NCBI GenBank assembly: GCA_013399115.1
Contig: VXAA01006070.1
Location: forward strand, 521,150-585,149
DNA from: Anseranas semipalmata
Taxonomy: Eukaryota > Chordata > Aves > Anseriformes > Anseranatidae
Length of the DNA stretch: 64,000 nt
Direction of reading: 5' to 3'
Both the position numbers and the translations under genes were made by a program. Below the pieces are notes generated by a model, which made no database searches, was not told the DNA's origin, and saw nothing but the letters and a program-made list of their open reading frames with translations. Shown here in pieces: positions 38,440-51,574 of this stretch (position 1 is the first letter of the stretch; every line of letters starts with the position of its first letter).

Positions 38440-39032
38440 GAAATCTGCAGGGTCTGGCCGGGATAGAGTTAACTTTCCCTGCAGCAGCCCTTGTAGCTAG
38501 AACAGCGCTGGTATCACACCAGTGTTTTGGCTACTGCCGAGCAGTGCTGGCACAGCACCAGGACTCTCTCCAGACCCCCCGAAGCCAGTAGGTGGGGGTG
38601 GGCAAGAAGTGGGGAGGGGACATGGCCAGGGCAGCTGACCTAAACCGACCAAAGGGATATTCCATACCATATGGTGTCACACTCAGCAATAAAAGCCGGG
38701 AAAGGGAAGGAGAAGGGGGGGCTCTCGTTGCGAAGACGTCTGTCCTTCCGATCAACCACTGCGGGTACTGAGGCTCTGCGTCCCAGGACGTGGCCGGGCA
38801 TTGCTCGTTGGTGGGAGAATCACTTGTTTTCTCTTTTCCTCTGTGCTTGCGCACAGGCTTTGCTTGTACATATATATATATATATTTGTTGTTTTTTTTC
38901 TTCCTCTTCTCTAATTAAACTATCCTTATCTTAACCTGTGAGTTTTTTTTTCTCCCCCTCTTCCTTTGAGGAGGGGGAGTGAGAGAGCGCTTGTGGTGGA
39001 GTTCAGCTGCCCAGCAGGGTAAAACCACCACA
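38440..39032 (+). mobile_element. Solo LTR of an avian ERVL-type endogenous retrovirus
   Basis: The sequence matches my memory of the avian ERVL LTR: a GGCCGGGATAGAGTTAAC block near the start, ACTGACC/AAAGGGATATTCCATACCATATG near the middle, an AATAAAAGC box at about 38687, an ATTAAAC polyadenylation-like signal at about 38914, and a C/G-rich inverted repeat at 38952-38979. It ends in AAAACCACCACA. No gag, pol or env remnant lies on either side, so it reads as a solo LTR (or a single-LTR remnant). The 5' boundary is uncertain and I could not see a convincing target-site duplication. An AT dinucleotide run (38869-38885) has grown inside it. It is antisense to MDGA2. Confidence 0.82.
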
Positions 39033-40897
39033 ACTTCACACTAGCAGTTTGGAGTCAAAGTTTGATTTCTTTGGAGATTTTTCAAAACTGTAAAGTGAGA
39101 TCATTTTCCCAAACTCTCAACTTCTACTTTTTCTAGTTATAAGGTAATTCCAAGATTTTTGATTATCCCTCCCAGCTCTCCATCACCTTCAAACCCCTCC
39201 CTGACTAAGTCAGGATTGCTGGGATGAATTCTGTTCATTTGTTCTTCCTCTGCCATCAGATCTGTGTCTTCAAGCACAAAATGTATTGCCTACATTCTTT
39301 GCCAGTAAGTGACCGGAGACTCTTATGTATTTCTCTTGACTGTGCCCTTCTCTATCCCTAATTTCCAACTTTGCCATACAGACTGTGGTAATCATAAATG
39401 AGCATCTCAAAGGGACCTGCTTTTTGGCTCCATGCATCTCTTATTTTTCCACTCAAATTTGTGTTTAAATTTCCTCTTCACTAGTGGGTACATTTTTACT
39501 GATGCTCTAAGGCACTAGAACAATGTGCTCCTCTAGGCTCCGGAACATGTCCTCCTCTCACTGCCAGCCTGGAAAAAGCTCAAAGTCTGTAATATTAACA
39601 TTTTTTAATTTCATTGTATAAAAACAAGAATTTTTATAAAACGTTGAATGCTTTAGATCCATTTTTGCATTTGCCAGATAGTTGCAGAAAACAACGCAAA
39701 GGATGTGCTTACTAATTAAACTTTTAAAGGGCAAAGAAGCCTGATAATAAAATGTGGCATAACTAGGTTCTTTCTTCATTAAAAAGACAAATTGTTCTGC
39801 TAGGAATTATTAGATTACATAGCATTGTAACACCAGGAAGATATTTCCGCTGGTTGGCATGTAGCAGGACTGTAGAGTTGGAGATGTCTCTGCCTTTACC
39901 AGCTCAGACGAGTAAAGTTTTGAGAAGTTTTGCAGGCAACAGAAACCACTGGTGAGGTTTCCAGTGCCAGAGGTGTAACGTGGGCAGAAAGCAGGGGGAA
40001 CAGAGATGCTGAAGCAAAGGAGCTGGGCCGTGCTGAGGTCAGGGAAGAGTATGCGATGAAAATAATTTTGTTCTGTTTGCCTCCCTTCAGCAACGCAGGG
40101 AAGAGAGGCAAGCTGTGGGGAGCTAAGGTGTCTATATGCCTTCCATTAAGAAAATGTTATAGGTCTCCCCCCATGTCTTCATTTAAAGCTACAAGCTGCC
40201 CATGCAACACAGTGATGGTAGCAGTTTTTCAGTCGAGTGTGTCCTGATGGCATGGCAGTGTTTGGCGGATGCTCCCTCCTGGGAGAATCCAGGAGGAGCA
40301 GGAATTATTTTGGAGCACTTTGCTTTCCCCTTAAGCCCAGATGCTTCTGTTGTTGTGTTTTGGGAATTGATTCTGTGCTTAACATTACTTTTTAAGAAGC
40401 ACAGGCTCTTGTCTGCTTTTCTAGTTGACACAGCACATGGACAGTAGCTTCTCAGTGTGGGGCTTTAATTGGCTTTGAGGATGCAGAGCTGCAATATCTG
40501 CCACGCCTGCTGTGACACAGCATCCAGCCGCCGAGCAGTGCACATGGTTCTGCTCCTCCTTAATTGAACAGCAGTAGCTGTGCTAAAAAGCGAGGCACCA
40601 ACTAAATGGCCATACGGTTTACTTGGTGAGTGAGTGCAAGAGCTGCTTTTATAGGGCCTAGAGCCCTCAAGCACGTCTGGCTCCACTGACCAGGAGACAG
40701 CACAGCTCTGCAACATGCATCCAGTCCTAGTCCCTCCAAAATCCCACAAATCCCACAAGTATTCCCAAAATACTGCCTGGATTCTTTCTTAAGTGAAGCA
40801 TCAATATACAAGTCAGGTAAAGAGAAACAGGTGCTTGGACTCAGATTTTAGCATTCTTAATGTGAAAACAATTTACTGATGAGATAAAGGCAATGCT

Positions 40898-41058
40898 ATT
40901 ATCCCTGGAGGCATTCAAGGCCAGGCTGGATGTGGCGCTGGGCAGCCTGCTCTAGTAGTTGGCAACCCTGCCCAGAGCAGGGGGGTTGAAACTAGATGAT
41001 CTTTAAGGTCCTTTTCAACCTATGCCGTTCTATGATTCTATGATTCTATGATTCTATT
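40898..41058 (+). mobile_element. CR1 LINE 3' fragment with 8-base terminal repeat
   Basis: The plus strand reads CCTGGAGGCATTCAAGGCCAGGCTGGATG, GGCAGCCTGCTCTAGTAG, AGATGATCTTTAAGGTCCTTTTCAACC and then about three tandem copies of ATTCTATG. This is the canonical CR1 3' end in plus orientation, strongly 5'-truncated. Confidence 0.95.
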
Positions 41059-43200
41059 CTTCTAACCACAAGCAGACACCAACACACTGACCCACTACAT
41101 AGCTCACCAGCAGTGTTTTGCAATGCACTAGAAAACAAAAAATTAAAAAAAAAAAAAAAGCAGTCAAATAAATACGAATAGCAAATCTCAGTCAAAAATG
41201 CACTGCTAAATCAAATAAATTATCTAAACACAAACATTTCAGAGGGTAATGTGCTGGTAACAAGTAGCAGCAGGTGTCAAAGGAGTAACAACTTTAATTA
41301 TCACCCATGTTTCAGGGGGAATTACTGCAGTAATGGACAAGCGTGTCCGGATGGCTCACTAGTTTCTAAATCACCCGAGTTTTAAATGTGGCTTCAGACA
41401 AAGGAAAGGAACACATTTTGATTAACCTGACAGAGGGTTTTTGAGGTAATTAAAGTAACTACTAATTTTAAGCATCCAAAATAGATAATTGAAAGTAAAT
41501 TAAAATGAAATGGGAAAAAAAAAAGAAGCTAAAAAATCTAATGCCACTAATTTCATTATATATCCCTTTACTTCAGCAAATTCTTTTTTAAATTTAATAA
41601 TTCCTCTTGTGTACTGAGAGTAATGGAACTGATTTGTGCCCGATGATGCAACCAGTTGCATAAACATTTATTAAAAGTAACTGATTTTCATTCCAAATTA
41701 GTCAGATTTAGGCAGAAGCAGACTCTGAGCACGAGAGAGCCAGCACCCGCCAGGTGTCAGAGCCACTCCCTGGACCTGTCCCAGCCAGCTCCACCGCTGC
41801 CACAGGATGCACCAGCAAAGCCCCGTCCGCTCAGCATCAACAACGTGCTCAACTTGGGCATTTATTTTGCACCTTGCAAAGCTCATCCCAGCAGGAGATC
41901 TGTAGGATAACAAAATACTTTCTGCACTCAAATTTTCAATATCTATACATGTCTTCAAGAATTGGTCTTAATCCCCGATTTCTATTCTCTCTACACAGAC
42001 TGTTATTTCAGGCATCGAACAGCCAAACGTACTTTCTCAATCAGTCAATTCAAGTATTATTTAAGGAAGGCAAGCTCAACAGGAGAGTGCAAAACAAGAC
42101 CCAAACAATATCCAACGGATTCTCCTAAGTACGTAGTGAAACATCTTCATTTAATGGCAGCAGGTCCAGGCTGGGAGCTGGGGGACGTGCAAAGGAGCCG
42201 TCACGACACGGCATGGCACAGCCTCCTCTGCCAGTGCACATCTCGTGCTGCCAAAGGCTGGCAGCCCAGTGGGTAAGGTAGGACTCAGAGGCAAACATGG
42301 TGGCCAAGGAGGAGTTCATACCAAGGAGCATCATTTTCAAACCATGCATTTTTTCCTTGAGAAAGCCTAGCAATTCCAAAAACCAAGCTGGCAACATGAG
42401 TCTCTGGCCCATCTGTATCATTTGGCATGGACAGACTCTAGACGGAATCATGGACAAATGGTACGGCACAAATATTTTTTGCCTTCAGAACATAGGATTG
42501 TGAGATTTTGTATGGACTTATCTGGAGAAAAGTGCAAGTGTGAGCAAACATTAACTGCCCCATGAAGCAGAGTAAGGGAGAGGTGTTCCCATTTAACGAG
42601 TTTAAGCAATGCACAAATTGGTTCTGTCAATTTAATTGACTATTAAAACTCAAGCTTTGTAGTGATCACCTTAAAACAAAGATGATATTTTTCTTTTAAA
42701 ATTGTGAAGGGGTGAATTAATGGTGATGACTATCAATTCCTCTGCAAGCAGGTTGGTCCCACACTGCTTTAAGAGAGCCAAATCCCATTGATAACTTCAT
42801 AGAGAACCTACAAAGACCCATGTGTGATCAGCTTTAATGTGGTCAAGGAAGATGTCTCAGTTCTCAAGGATCACTACATGTTTCAGTAGGAAAGCTACAG
42901 CTATTCCTATATTTATTAATTTACATGGAAGATCTAATTTAAGATATATAGATACATAGAGATAAAAAGTTTAATTTCATTGCAAGCTTCTTTTATGTAA
43001 TCTTTCCAGTGTATCTTGAGCTGCAGCCTCTGCAAACCCTCTGAGGAACAGCTCTTTAATCTCCGCATTTCACACTGGAAATGTGCAAATTAGTTTCCAG
43101 GATCAGCACACAGCAGAGGACTACTCCTGAAAGATGGCAGTAAATCTTCCAGAAGGAGGAGAGACAACTCCAATTAACAGAACATGAAAAGAGGGAGGAA

Positions 43201-43258
43201 AATGAATAAATAACATAAAGTAAAATAAAATAAATAAAAATGAATAAAATAAAATAAG
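43201..43258. repeat. (AAAAT/AAAT)n A-rich repeat
   Basis: An imperfect AAATA/AAAATA array lying about 70 bases downstream, in gene sense, of the FnIII exon donor at 43327. Confidence 0.92.
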
Positions 43259-43327
43259 ACCAGGCAGCCCTCACAGAGATCAGCACATCAAAAGGCACTT
43301 CCTGCATGAGCAGATTTCTCTCCTCAC

Positions 43328-43476
43328 CTGCCTAATCCCTAGGCGATAGGCAAGGATGCGGTCCACAGCGTTGGGATTCATCTGGGTCCACTGGAGGCTG
43401 TAGGAGTAAACGCGGGGTCTGTTCTGCCACAGGGGGTTGTAAGTATCATAGTAGAACTCGGGGGCGTAGGCTTTGC
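43328..43476 (-). CDS. MDGA2: MDGA2 exon: first half of fibronectin type III domain
   Basis: This 149-base coding exon begins with two bases that complete a glycine codon (phase 1) and then reads 49 codons, [14 protein letters not shown] to AYRLGIRQ, ending on a complete codon (phase 0). The acceptor is a C/T-rich tract ending CCCCTGCAG (43477 is its last base). The donor is CAG followed by GTGAGG at 43327. The segment [20 protein letters not shown] carries the early-strand tryptophan and the later tyrosine of an FnIII fold. In MDGA proteins this single FnIII domain follows Ig6 and precedes MAM in the extracellular region. An open frame runs upstream past the acceptor, but those residues are intronic. 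No Ig6 exon is visible between here and 64000, so that exon probably lies further upstream. Confidence 0.97.
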
Positions 43477-46400
43477 CTGCAGGGGACAGCAACAAAAAAG
43501 GGAAAACAAAGAAACCAAAATGATCAGACAGGCAGTTTTAGAGCCAAGTGTCGATACCCAGCCTGCAACCGCCCCCATCTCCCTGCATCTTGAGTCATTC
43601 TGTTAAACATCTTCTTCCAGAAACACATTTTGGAATTATTCACCGTCATCCTTTTTTAAAGGATTTGTGGCAGTTGTTTGCCTTTATCATTGACTCATTC
43701 CTCAATGGCATCCTTGGCCCAGGTGTGGGCAGGGAAGGGGAAAAATTCACTGAGCTTCTAACAAAGCCACACTGAAGCGATGTAACATGTCTCTGCACTA
43801 ATTTTTCATGGCCCAGCTGATTAAAATAGAGATATCAAAACCAGCCGCACTGCACTGAGCAGGGAAAGACTCAGTGACAGCTGCTGTACCTGGCACGAAT
43901 AATACGAAATGACATCCGTGAGCTGGAAATACGAGATGGATATTTCCAGCGACTGCTGCCCTCATTGCATCTCCTCCTCTCCCACTTCCCAAGTGAAAAT
44001 ATACATAAGCCATCTTTTGTAACACCGCAGATGTGCAGACTTACAGCATCATGTACGTTATTTAGCAGAACATACCAATCTGCACAACAGATACAGAGGG
44101 GAAAATGACATCTCACAGTGCATCTTGGGTACACGAGCATTTCACCAGAATGTTATTATAGCCTTCTTTCTTTAAAAATGTGAAAAAACTAAGGAAGATT
44201 TCCCAGACATATGACAAAACACTACTTGGATTCATTAAATTTTAGTTTCTTTTGATTTATATCCATGAATAGCAGTGACACCTTTACAGGTAAATTACCT
44301 TTGTGGCCTTTAGAGTATCCCATAGAGAGTGATCTGTGCATAATAGCCAAAATGACACAGAGTGCCCAATCTGGTTGCCCAGCCATAGGCATGTAGTGGC
44401 ATCTGAGCTGCACTGCGGTAGCTGAGACATCTAAACAGGGTGGCAGATGTGACACAGGAGCTATTGGAGACACAGGACTTGCTGGAGCTGCGTGCACCAT
44501 CCTAGAGCATCCTGTGTACCATCAGGCACCACTGTGCAGGCAAGTAAGTGGAGCCCACAAAGGCTACCAGAAGCCTTCGTAGGGACAGGGTCATCTGAAA
44601 TTAGAGTGGCCCCAAAAAGCTTTGAGGGAACAATGCTGCCTTAGAATACACGATTACAGCGTACCCCCAAAACCTCTGTGGATTTGGCCTAAAGGAACAA
44701 CGTATTTCAGACATGAAAGAGCACACACATGACACGGAGACACCAATGAGCTTTCTATTTTTAAGCCATTTTTCACTGATCTTTTTTTAGCTCATCATAT
44801 CAACCTCACAATGTTGCTTCAGTTTCTTAAAGTAAAAAAGGGTTGGATTGACTAGAAAGAAATTTTAACAGCTGGACTTGCAGGAAGCTTTGTTAACCAC
44901 CAGTTTTTGCCCTCACAGATACAACAGGAACAAAACCCTCAAGTCGACACTGACCATAGTTCATGGCACAGGTCCATGAATGCCCTGCATGGCTCTGCCT
45001 TCTTTCTTTGAACTTTCTATGCTTTGAGAGCAATACTGTTGGGAACAGGAGATGGCAAACAGAAACCAGGTTCTGCTGTGTTAAATGCTGCATTTTGTCA
45101 CCTGAGTTATGCAAAGACGAAGAATGGGAAAACAAAACATTTGCAGATGATATCCTCCCGTGAAGGTCTAAAAGAGACTTGGCATTAGAGAAAACCAGGA
45201 GCAGAATGACGTCTTTCCACGTCCCAAAGCTCATACTTCTGTCCTTCTTTTTCTGTCAGGATTTTGCCAGTGGAAGTAATTATGAACTGCAATGAAAAAC
45301 ACAGGATGTCCTCATGGGAAGATGCGATTTGCCTGCTCCTGTTGACCTAGGCGAGGGGTCACTACATGCCTTCACTACTCAACTTCTTTAGTTCAGATAT
45401 TAGGAGTGTGTGCCAAAATGCACAAGGTATTAATAGAGATGGATGGGGAATCATTTTGCCCTAGATGTCTGAGAACTTTAATCATCAGAAAAGTAGTGAG
45501 AAAAGAGGAAAAAAGGAAAAAANAATATCTGTCAATCTTGTGATTGCCAAGTAATCTTTTACCTTTGGCTGTGTCATCCCCTCCAGCCATGCTTTTCTTT
45601 CCAGAGGATGAAAGGCCCTTTTAGCCAAGCTAGTTTAGCCAGATTGCCCAATGAAGCTGCACATTCAATTAGACCAGATTAGAGGAGATATGTTAGTGCT
45701 GAAGTAGCAAACAACAATACTCCGAGGAAAAGGAGCAAAGCAAAACTGCTGCTTTCAGAAATGAAATGTAAGATAAATGAAAAGAGGATCACTGGTTGAT
45801 AAAATTTGTTTTCCTTATTTATGTGCAGTGGAAATAATGGAAAAAAAACTCATGCTGAATGCAAATGATAATCTTCCCCCTTCTATTGCAGGTGGACATA
45901 ATGGCATCTCTGGGGGTCTACAAAAAGGATCCATAATTAGACGCTTGTCACAATACAGGCACTTGAACAACACAGTCACCTTTTGAGAAATAATGAGGTC
46001 TCATGAAGTGTTGCATTATTCTAAATCCCTCCTAACAGAAGAGATTTCTGGTGCGAATGGAGATGCTGAAAATTTAACAACACAACATTAAGTCCTTAAC
46101 TTGCACACTTCAGAAGTACAAGAAAGCTGGGCAGTTTTAGAGTACACAAAAATCAGACATAGCCTTTGATGGTGCAGGAGGCAGTCTAGCTGGCCATGGA
46201 AGAGCTCACATGTCACCAAGACCTGCCACCATCCTACTGTTCCATTTCCAGAGGAGATGTTGTCCAGCAAAGATTCTCCCTCATTATAGAAATAAAGAGA
46301 TGATGAAGGGTGTGACAGACCTAGCAACAGCCCTTGCCTTAGCATGACTTCAGTGTGCGGAGACAGCATTTTACCTAGAGGAAACCACCTGAATGGGTTA

Positions 46401-48898
46401 GCTCAGCAGCCAGCTCCAAGCCCCGGCCGTGCTTGCCAGAGTTATCACATATTCCCCACCAGCAGAGATGTCTCAAGCGCACAGAGCATGGGGTTGCTGC
46501 CACTCATGGCCCAGCTGGGCATCCCTTGAAGCTGCCAGCTCCATCTCCACCTGCCCTTCTTCCTGCAGTCACGCCAGCCTGATCTTCCACAAGCAAACCC
46601 CCTTGTTATGTTCTGAGTAGGGGAAACATTTGCCTGGCTCATATCATTTGCCCTTTTCAAGCATGGGCAGCACAAGTGACCCTCCTCTCCCTCCCTTCAG
46701 CTTTCGCAGCTGGATTTATTAAAACTTTTCAGGACAGGCAGGCAGAGCTCAGCCTGCGTCTGGGACCAAACCTCACCAGGCATCAGCTCACTGGCGGTGC
46801 CTGTGACAAAATGACCATTTGAATGCATTGTTGATGCAGGCTGGCCTCCCACAGCACAGGGAGGGAGCCCCAGATCCACATCAATTTTGTTATATCAGGG
46901 AAAAGCAGTTGGAAGTGTCCTTGTCGGAAGGAGAGCTCTGCAAGGCAGAGCCAGCAGGGCCACGTCCCTGGGCAGGGCAGTCTCTCACCACCCCACCGCT
47001 CCTGGGGGTCCCAAGGAGGAGGGTTTATGCCATGGCATTTTTTTGTGTCTGTTAAGGCAATCTGCAGGCAGGTTTAGAGCTCCATTAGCATGCAATAGTT
47101 TTAATTAATCCCCCCCTCTGTGCTCACACTGCTGGAGTGCGAGTAACTGTGATGCTTGGGGCTCTGCCAGGGAGAGGATGCACGGCACAGTTTAATGTGG
47201 AGAATAATATTTGTTTTCCTTCCCTGCACTAACAAATTTTTATTTTTTTTTATTTTACTTTCTGAATATGTTGCATGTGCAAAATATAGCAGGTTGTGGC
47301 TGTGTATAGCGGAGGGCTGGAGCAGGGGAAGGAGCAGTAATGTTGAGTGTGGTTTTGCTCATCTGGGCTGGCCCCTGCGTGAGACAGTGATGCAGACAGA
47401 GCAACTGTTTGCATTTGGAGGCTACACGGCTACAAGAAAGTGTGAATTCCTCCCCAGCACACCGGCAGAGGCCACCCAGCACAATTACACATGCTGCTGT
47501 TCCATCAACCTGAATGTGTCTGCATATGAAGCCGGCAATTACCAGTTGCAGCTAACTGCACTCCTGGGCATAGGGCTGGATCAGGATTTTAGCTACCTCC
47601 CTCCTCAGGTTAGCACAGGGGGAATTAAAAAGCCCCAGCACCCAATTCACCACTGCCTCGTCTGGATTCACAAGCACGTCCCAGCCCTGCTGAAGCCTCT
47701 GAAACACTGCAGAGGGCTGTGATTATTTCTGGTGAACAGCAGTCCTTCCTTCTTTTCCTTTCCTTCTTTACTTTCAAGAGACCAAAAGGCTTTTTTATTG
47801 GGTGTTAGTGGTGTATTCTCTGCATCTCCACTTCATGCCAGGCAGAGAGCAGCCAGGGGAACACCCTGCCTGCGGAGCCCCTGCCAGGCAGCAGCTATGG
47901 ATGGAGGCAGGCTTTCTAAGACAGTATCCTGCTCTGTCCCCTGCTGCTGGAGAACATCTTTAGTTAAAACTTGCTACATATTAGATTCTGTGAAAGTCTG
48001 AAATAGGACTTCGGGGAGATGTGACACCAGATCTCAAAAAATATTGATCTGAGGATGTGACTGTGATTAATTAGTGCAGCACAAAGGAACACATCTCCCG
48101 AGGCCCTTTTTGAGCAGCCCTTCCCAAACACTGATGTATCTTCTGGGTGGGATGAGACTATGCTCACTTCTAAGATGTACTGAGTGTGAGCACTGACTCA
48201 GTTGAGGTGTTCTTCATATAATGGGTAGCCAGCTAGGGACAACTTAAGCTGGAATATTCCTAGGGAAAGCAAACGTGCTGCCTGCAGCCAGCATCTCTCT
48301 GCACGGAGCAGTTATCTGAGCCACCTTCAAGGGAGACCGCATCAGTACCGAAGGCAGTGCAGCTGCTCCACTGGTGTGCACAGGCAAGAGAAACAAAAAC
48401 AGTGACTCGCTGCACTGCTCAGGCTACACCCACTGAAATACACCAAGGCCTGGCCAGGAAGGAAACACTCCCTGGGTGCAGGTTTCATGGAAAAAATGGG
48501 ATCTGGGAGAACTGGAATGCCCTGCACTCAGTGCAGGCAAGGGAGCAAGCAGCTTGCGGGGGCTGTGGGAACACGCTTCTCCTCGGAGCTGAGCTGGCCC
48601 GGGGACACGTCCCTCTGAAACAGCTCCCAGCCAGCCGGGGACACTTCCCAGGGATGAGAACCTCTGCTACAGCTACGGCATCTCAACCACCCTCATAAGC
48701 GAGGCAGCCAAGGGGAACCCAAGATGTGCTGCTGCTTTCTTCCTTCCTAAGCAGGAGCCTCACCACGACAAACAGCAGCATCCCCGAGATTCAGCTGCAG
48801 AACAGGGCACAAAGCAGTTTGCAAAACCACCTCAACAGCTCCGGCACCGTCATCACCTCTGAGCCCTAAACACTTCTGCTTGATTTACGGAAATACTT

Positions 48899-49350
48899 GG
48901 AATCACAGAATCACAAAATACCCTGAGTTGGAAGGGAACCACCAGGATCATTGAGTCCAACTCCTGGCTCCACACAGGACCACACAAAAATTAGACAATA
49001 TGTCTGAGAGCGTTGTCCAAACGCTTCTTGAACTCCAGCAGGCTCGGTACTGTGACCACATCCCTGGGGAGCCTGTGCCAGTGCCCGACCAACCTCTCCA
49101 TGAAGAACCTGTTCCTGACACCCAGCCTGACCCTCCCCTGTCACAGCTCCATGCCGTTCCCTCGGGTCCTGTCGCTGTCACCAGAGAGCAGAGATCAGCG
49201 CCTGCCCCTCTGCTCCCCCTCATGAGGAAGCTGCAGGCCGCCATGAGGCCTCCCCTCAGCCCCCTCTGCTCTGGGCTGAACAAACCAAGGGACTCAGCCG
49301 CTCCTCACGCTTGCCAGCCTGGTGTGGGTTACAGCAGGGTTTCCCCAGGT
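48899..49350 (-). mobile_element. CR1 LINE 3' fragment, about 450 bp
   Basis: It begins ggaatcacagaatcacaaaa, then GAGTTGGAAGGGAACCACCAGGATCATTGAGTCCAACTCC, TGGGGAGCCTGTGCCAGTGCCCGACC and CTGCTCTGGGCTGAACAAACC. It is the longest CR1 copy in the window, in minus orientation. Open frames crossing it on both strands (48948-49283, 49000-49359) are relics of the element, not host genes. Confidence 0.93.
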
Positions 49351-51171
49351 GCTCACTAACACACAAGAAGATACAGCCTATTTGAACATAGCTTCTCTGA
49401 TGCATTTATCCATGTTTCTAAACAATCATCTGTTTTTCAATCAATGTGCAGTGGCTTAACCAATACATGCTGACCAAACCATAAGAAGACATGCACGTTG
49501 TTCTAAGGTATGAATTAGGTGACAGCAGCTCATCAGTATTAAAGAAGATGCTATAGCAGACAATGTTAAAACATCATTATTTTCTGATGGATAAGAGTCA
49601 TCAAGTTACATGCTTAGTTTCAATAATTACTTATTTCATAATGAATCTGAGGCCGGATCAGGAAGAGAAACAAGCATCGTCTGTCAGCAGTCCCGGTGTG
49701 GCAGAACAAATGCACGGCTCTTCCCCAGTAGCAGCCCCTCTCACTCAGAGCCCTTTTGCAGTCACTGGCATTTCTTGTGCAGCTTGTTGCGGGCGGCATT
49801 TGAATTCCTCCAGGCAGTACATCTCAAATATCTACTGACTCTCTACTAGCACAAGGCCAAAAATAGTATGAAAGACAATAGGGAACTGATTCATAGAAAG
49901 CAAACAAGCAAACAGAAAAGCCATTTCTTTGTTGCTGCTCACTGCTGAATTCATGCTACATCCCTCCGCATCACTGAGATCTCAGCAAAAGCTGAAGTGC
50001 TCTCCTGAGCAGAAGGGAACTGATGCACTCGCATGGGTCCTGAGCTGGTACCTTTCAGAGAAATTCCTTGACCAGTCACAAGAGACCTTTCCACAGTTGT
50101 TTTCACCTCACTCAGTCATTTATCCTTAGAAAAATGAAATAAGCTCCTAAAAGAATTATTTTATTTCACTTGCCAATAAATGCTTTCCAAAGTAACATAA
50201 GAAATCAGGAACATGCATTGCAAATCTAAATTGTAATGAATGCAAACACAACCCACTGATTTCAAGCAATGGCAATAAACTGAACAACGACATTCTCTCC
50301 CTAATTATAGCAGCTGACTACATACCCCAGATGGAGTCTCAGAGTGCCGGGTTAGTGTTTATGCTGGCTTGTCATGCAGAAACAAACAGTAGTAACTGTG
50401 CAGGCACAGCACCAGTAACAGTGACAGCTTTAGTAGACATGCAGACAGAGCACTGAGGGAATCATTTCCTTGTGTTGTCTGTTTATGTTCCCCCTATCTT
50501 CATATCTATTTCTGCTAATTTGCTTGGCGTTAGACGGTTTGCAAATGCAGCATCTTTGCCATCTCTGTTCCATATTGGTAGCACATATGCACTTTAACTT
50601 AACATGACAAGGAGTTCAGTATAAGCGATGATCAGGGTGTCTTGCACTTTATAACAGCAGCGATAAATGTTTAGGGAAAAATAAAATAAAACCAGAGATT
50701 TACAAATGCTTCCCCATCTGGCAAATTCAGCTCCAGACCTTTCTATCTTTAAAATGCATGAAGAGTATAAATCCTAAACAAAACAATATATTTAACCGTG
50801 TAAAACACTGGGAGAAACAAAGTTTATGAAAAATGCTGCCCATTACTGTGCTCTGTTTTATTGCAGGATATATATTTTATGAAGGATTTTCAATAAGAAA
50901 GAGGAGATACTTTGTTCATTATTTGCATACATGAAAGGGAACATACGTCTTCGTCTTCTCGATCTCCTCGTCCTCCCGGCGGCCCCCCGCACCTGGCTGG
51001 CCCGCTCCCCTCCCCGCGGGCTCGCACCTCCCGCTCGCCATGGCCCCATTTGGGACTTCCCATTGTCACTGCCCCTGCTGCTGGCACCCACCCAGCCCAG
51101 ACTCACAAGCAGTTCAGGATGCACGGCACAAAGGAATGTGTTTCAACATTTGGAAAAGTGTCTCGCTATGA

Positions 51172-51190
51172 TTTTTTTTTTTTTTTTTTT
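51172..51190. repeat. T19 homopolymer run
   Basis: A run of about 19 T. It creates a poly-phenylalanine stretch in a long but spurious open frame on the plus strand. Confidence 0.93.
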
Positions 51191-51530
51191 GCCAAAACTG
51201 CTCTTAGAAGTGAAAAAACATTTTCTGATAGCCTCAGTCCCTTTGGAAACTCCTCGTGGTCAGGTGCCAGAACCAGCTGCTCACACTTGCTCTCCCCAAC
51301 TTTCAAAACAGCTTTAACAATATCAACTTCCTCCTTCCTGAGCGCTCATTCTGCTTTGCAGATCAGGCCCTGCTGTGGCTTTCTGAGGGTGCTCTGCTCT
51401 GTCACGCCATGTACAGGCTCCATCTGCAGTCTTCTTTGGTATTCCGTATTTCATATGCTACCTGCTTCATACCAAAAGTCACACCACTTCACACCACTCT
51501 CTTTCTTCCACGGTAGTCTCTCTCTAATGA

Positions 51531-51574
51531 AACCAAAAACTAAAACTAAAAACCTAAAGCTAAAAACTAAAAGT
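51531..51574. repeat. Degenerate (AAAAACT)n tandem repeat
   Basis: About five to six units of 6-8 bases such as AAAAACT, AAAACT and AAAACCT. The pattern looks telomere-like by eye, but the unit is not TTAGGG. Confidence 0.85.

Larger units (their letters stand above)
19624..43327 (-). other. MDGA2 23.7 kb intron splitting the FnIII domain
   Basis: A complete phase-0 intron of 23,704 bases from GTGAGG (43327) to ATTTTAG (19624). It holds CR1 fragments near 29284, 34561 and 40898, an ERVL-type LTR (about 38440-39032) and several simple repeats listed separately. GC-richer islands occur near 20.4, 21.9 and 24.2-24.9 kb. Numerous small open frames show no known domain and are spread over all frames, as expected by chance. 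I saw no additional exon with family resemblance to MDGA2. Confidence 0.88.

Noticed and set aside
47156..47722. 188-codon plus-strand open frame with a cysteine cluster
   Set aside because: No signal peptide plus domain order makes sense, and no splice context or family match was recognised.
48948..49359. Open frames of 111 and 119 codons on opposite strands
   Set aside because: Both lie within a CR1 fragment.
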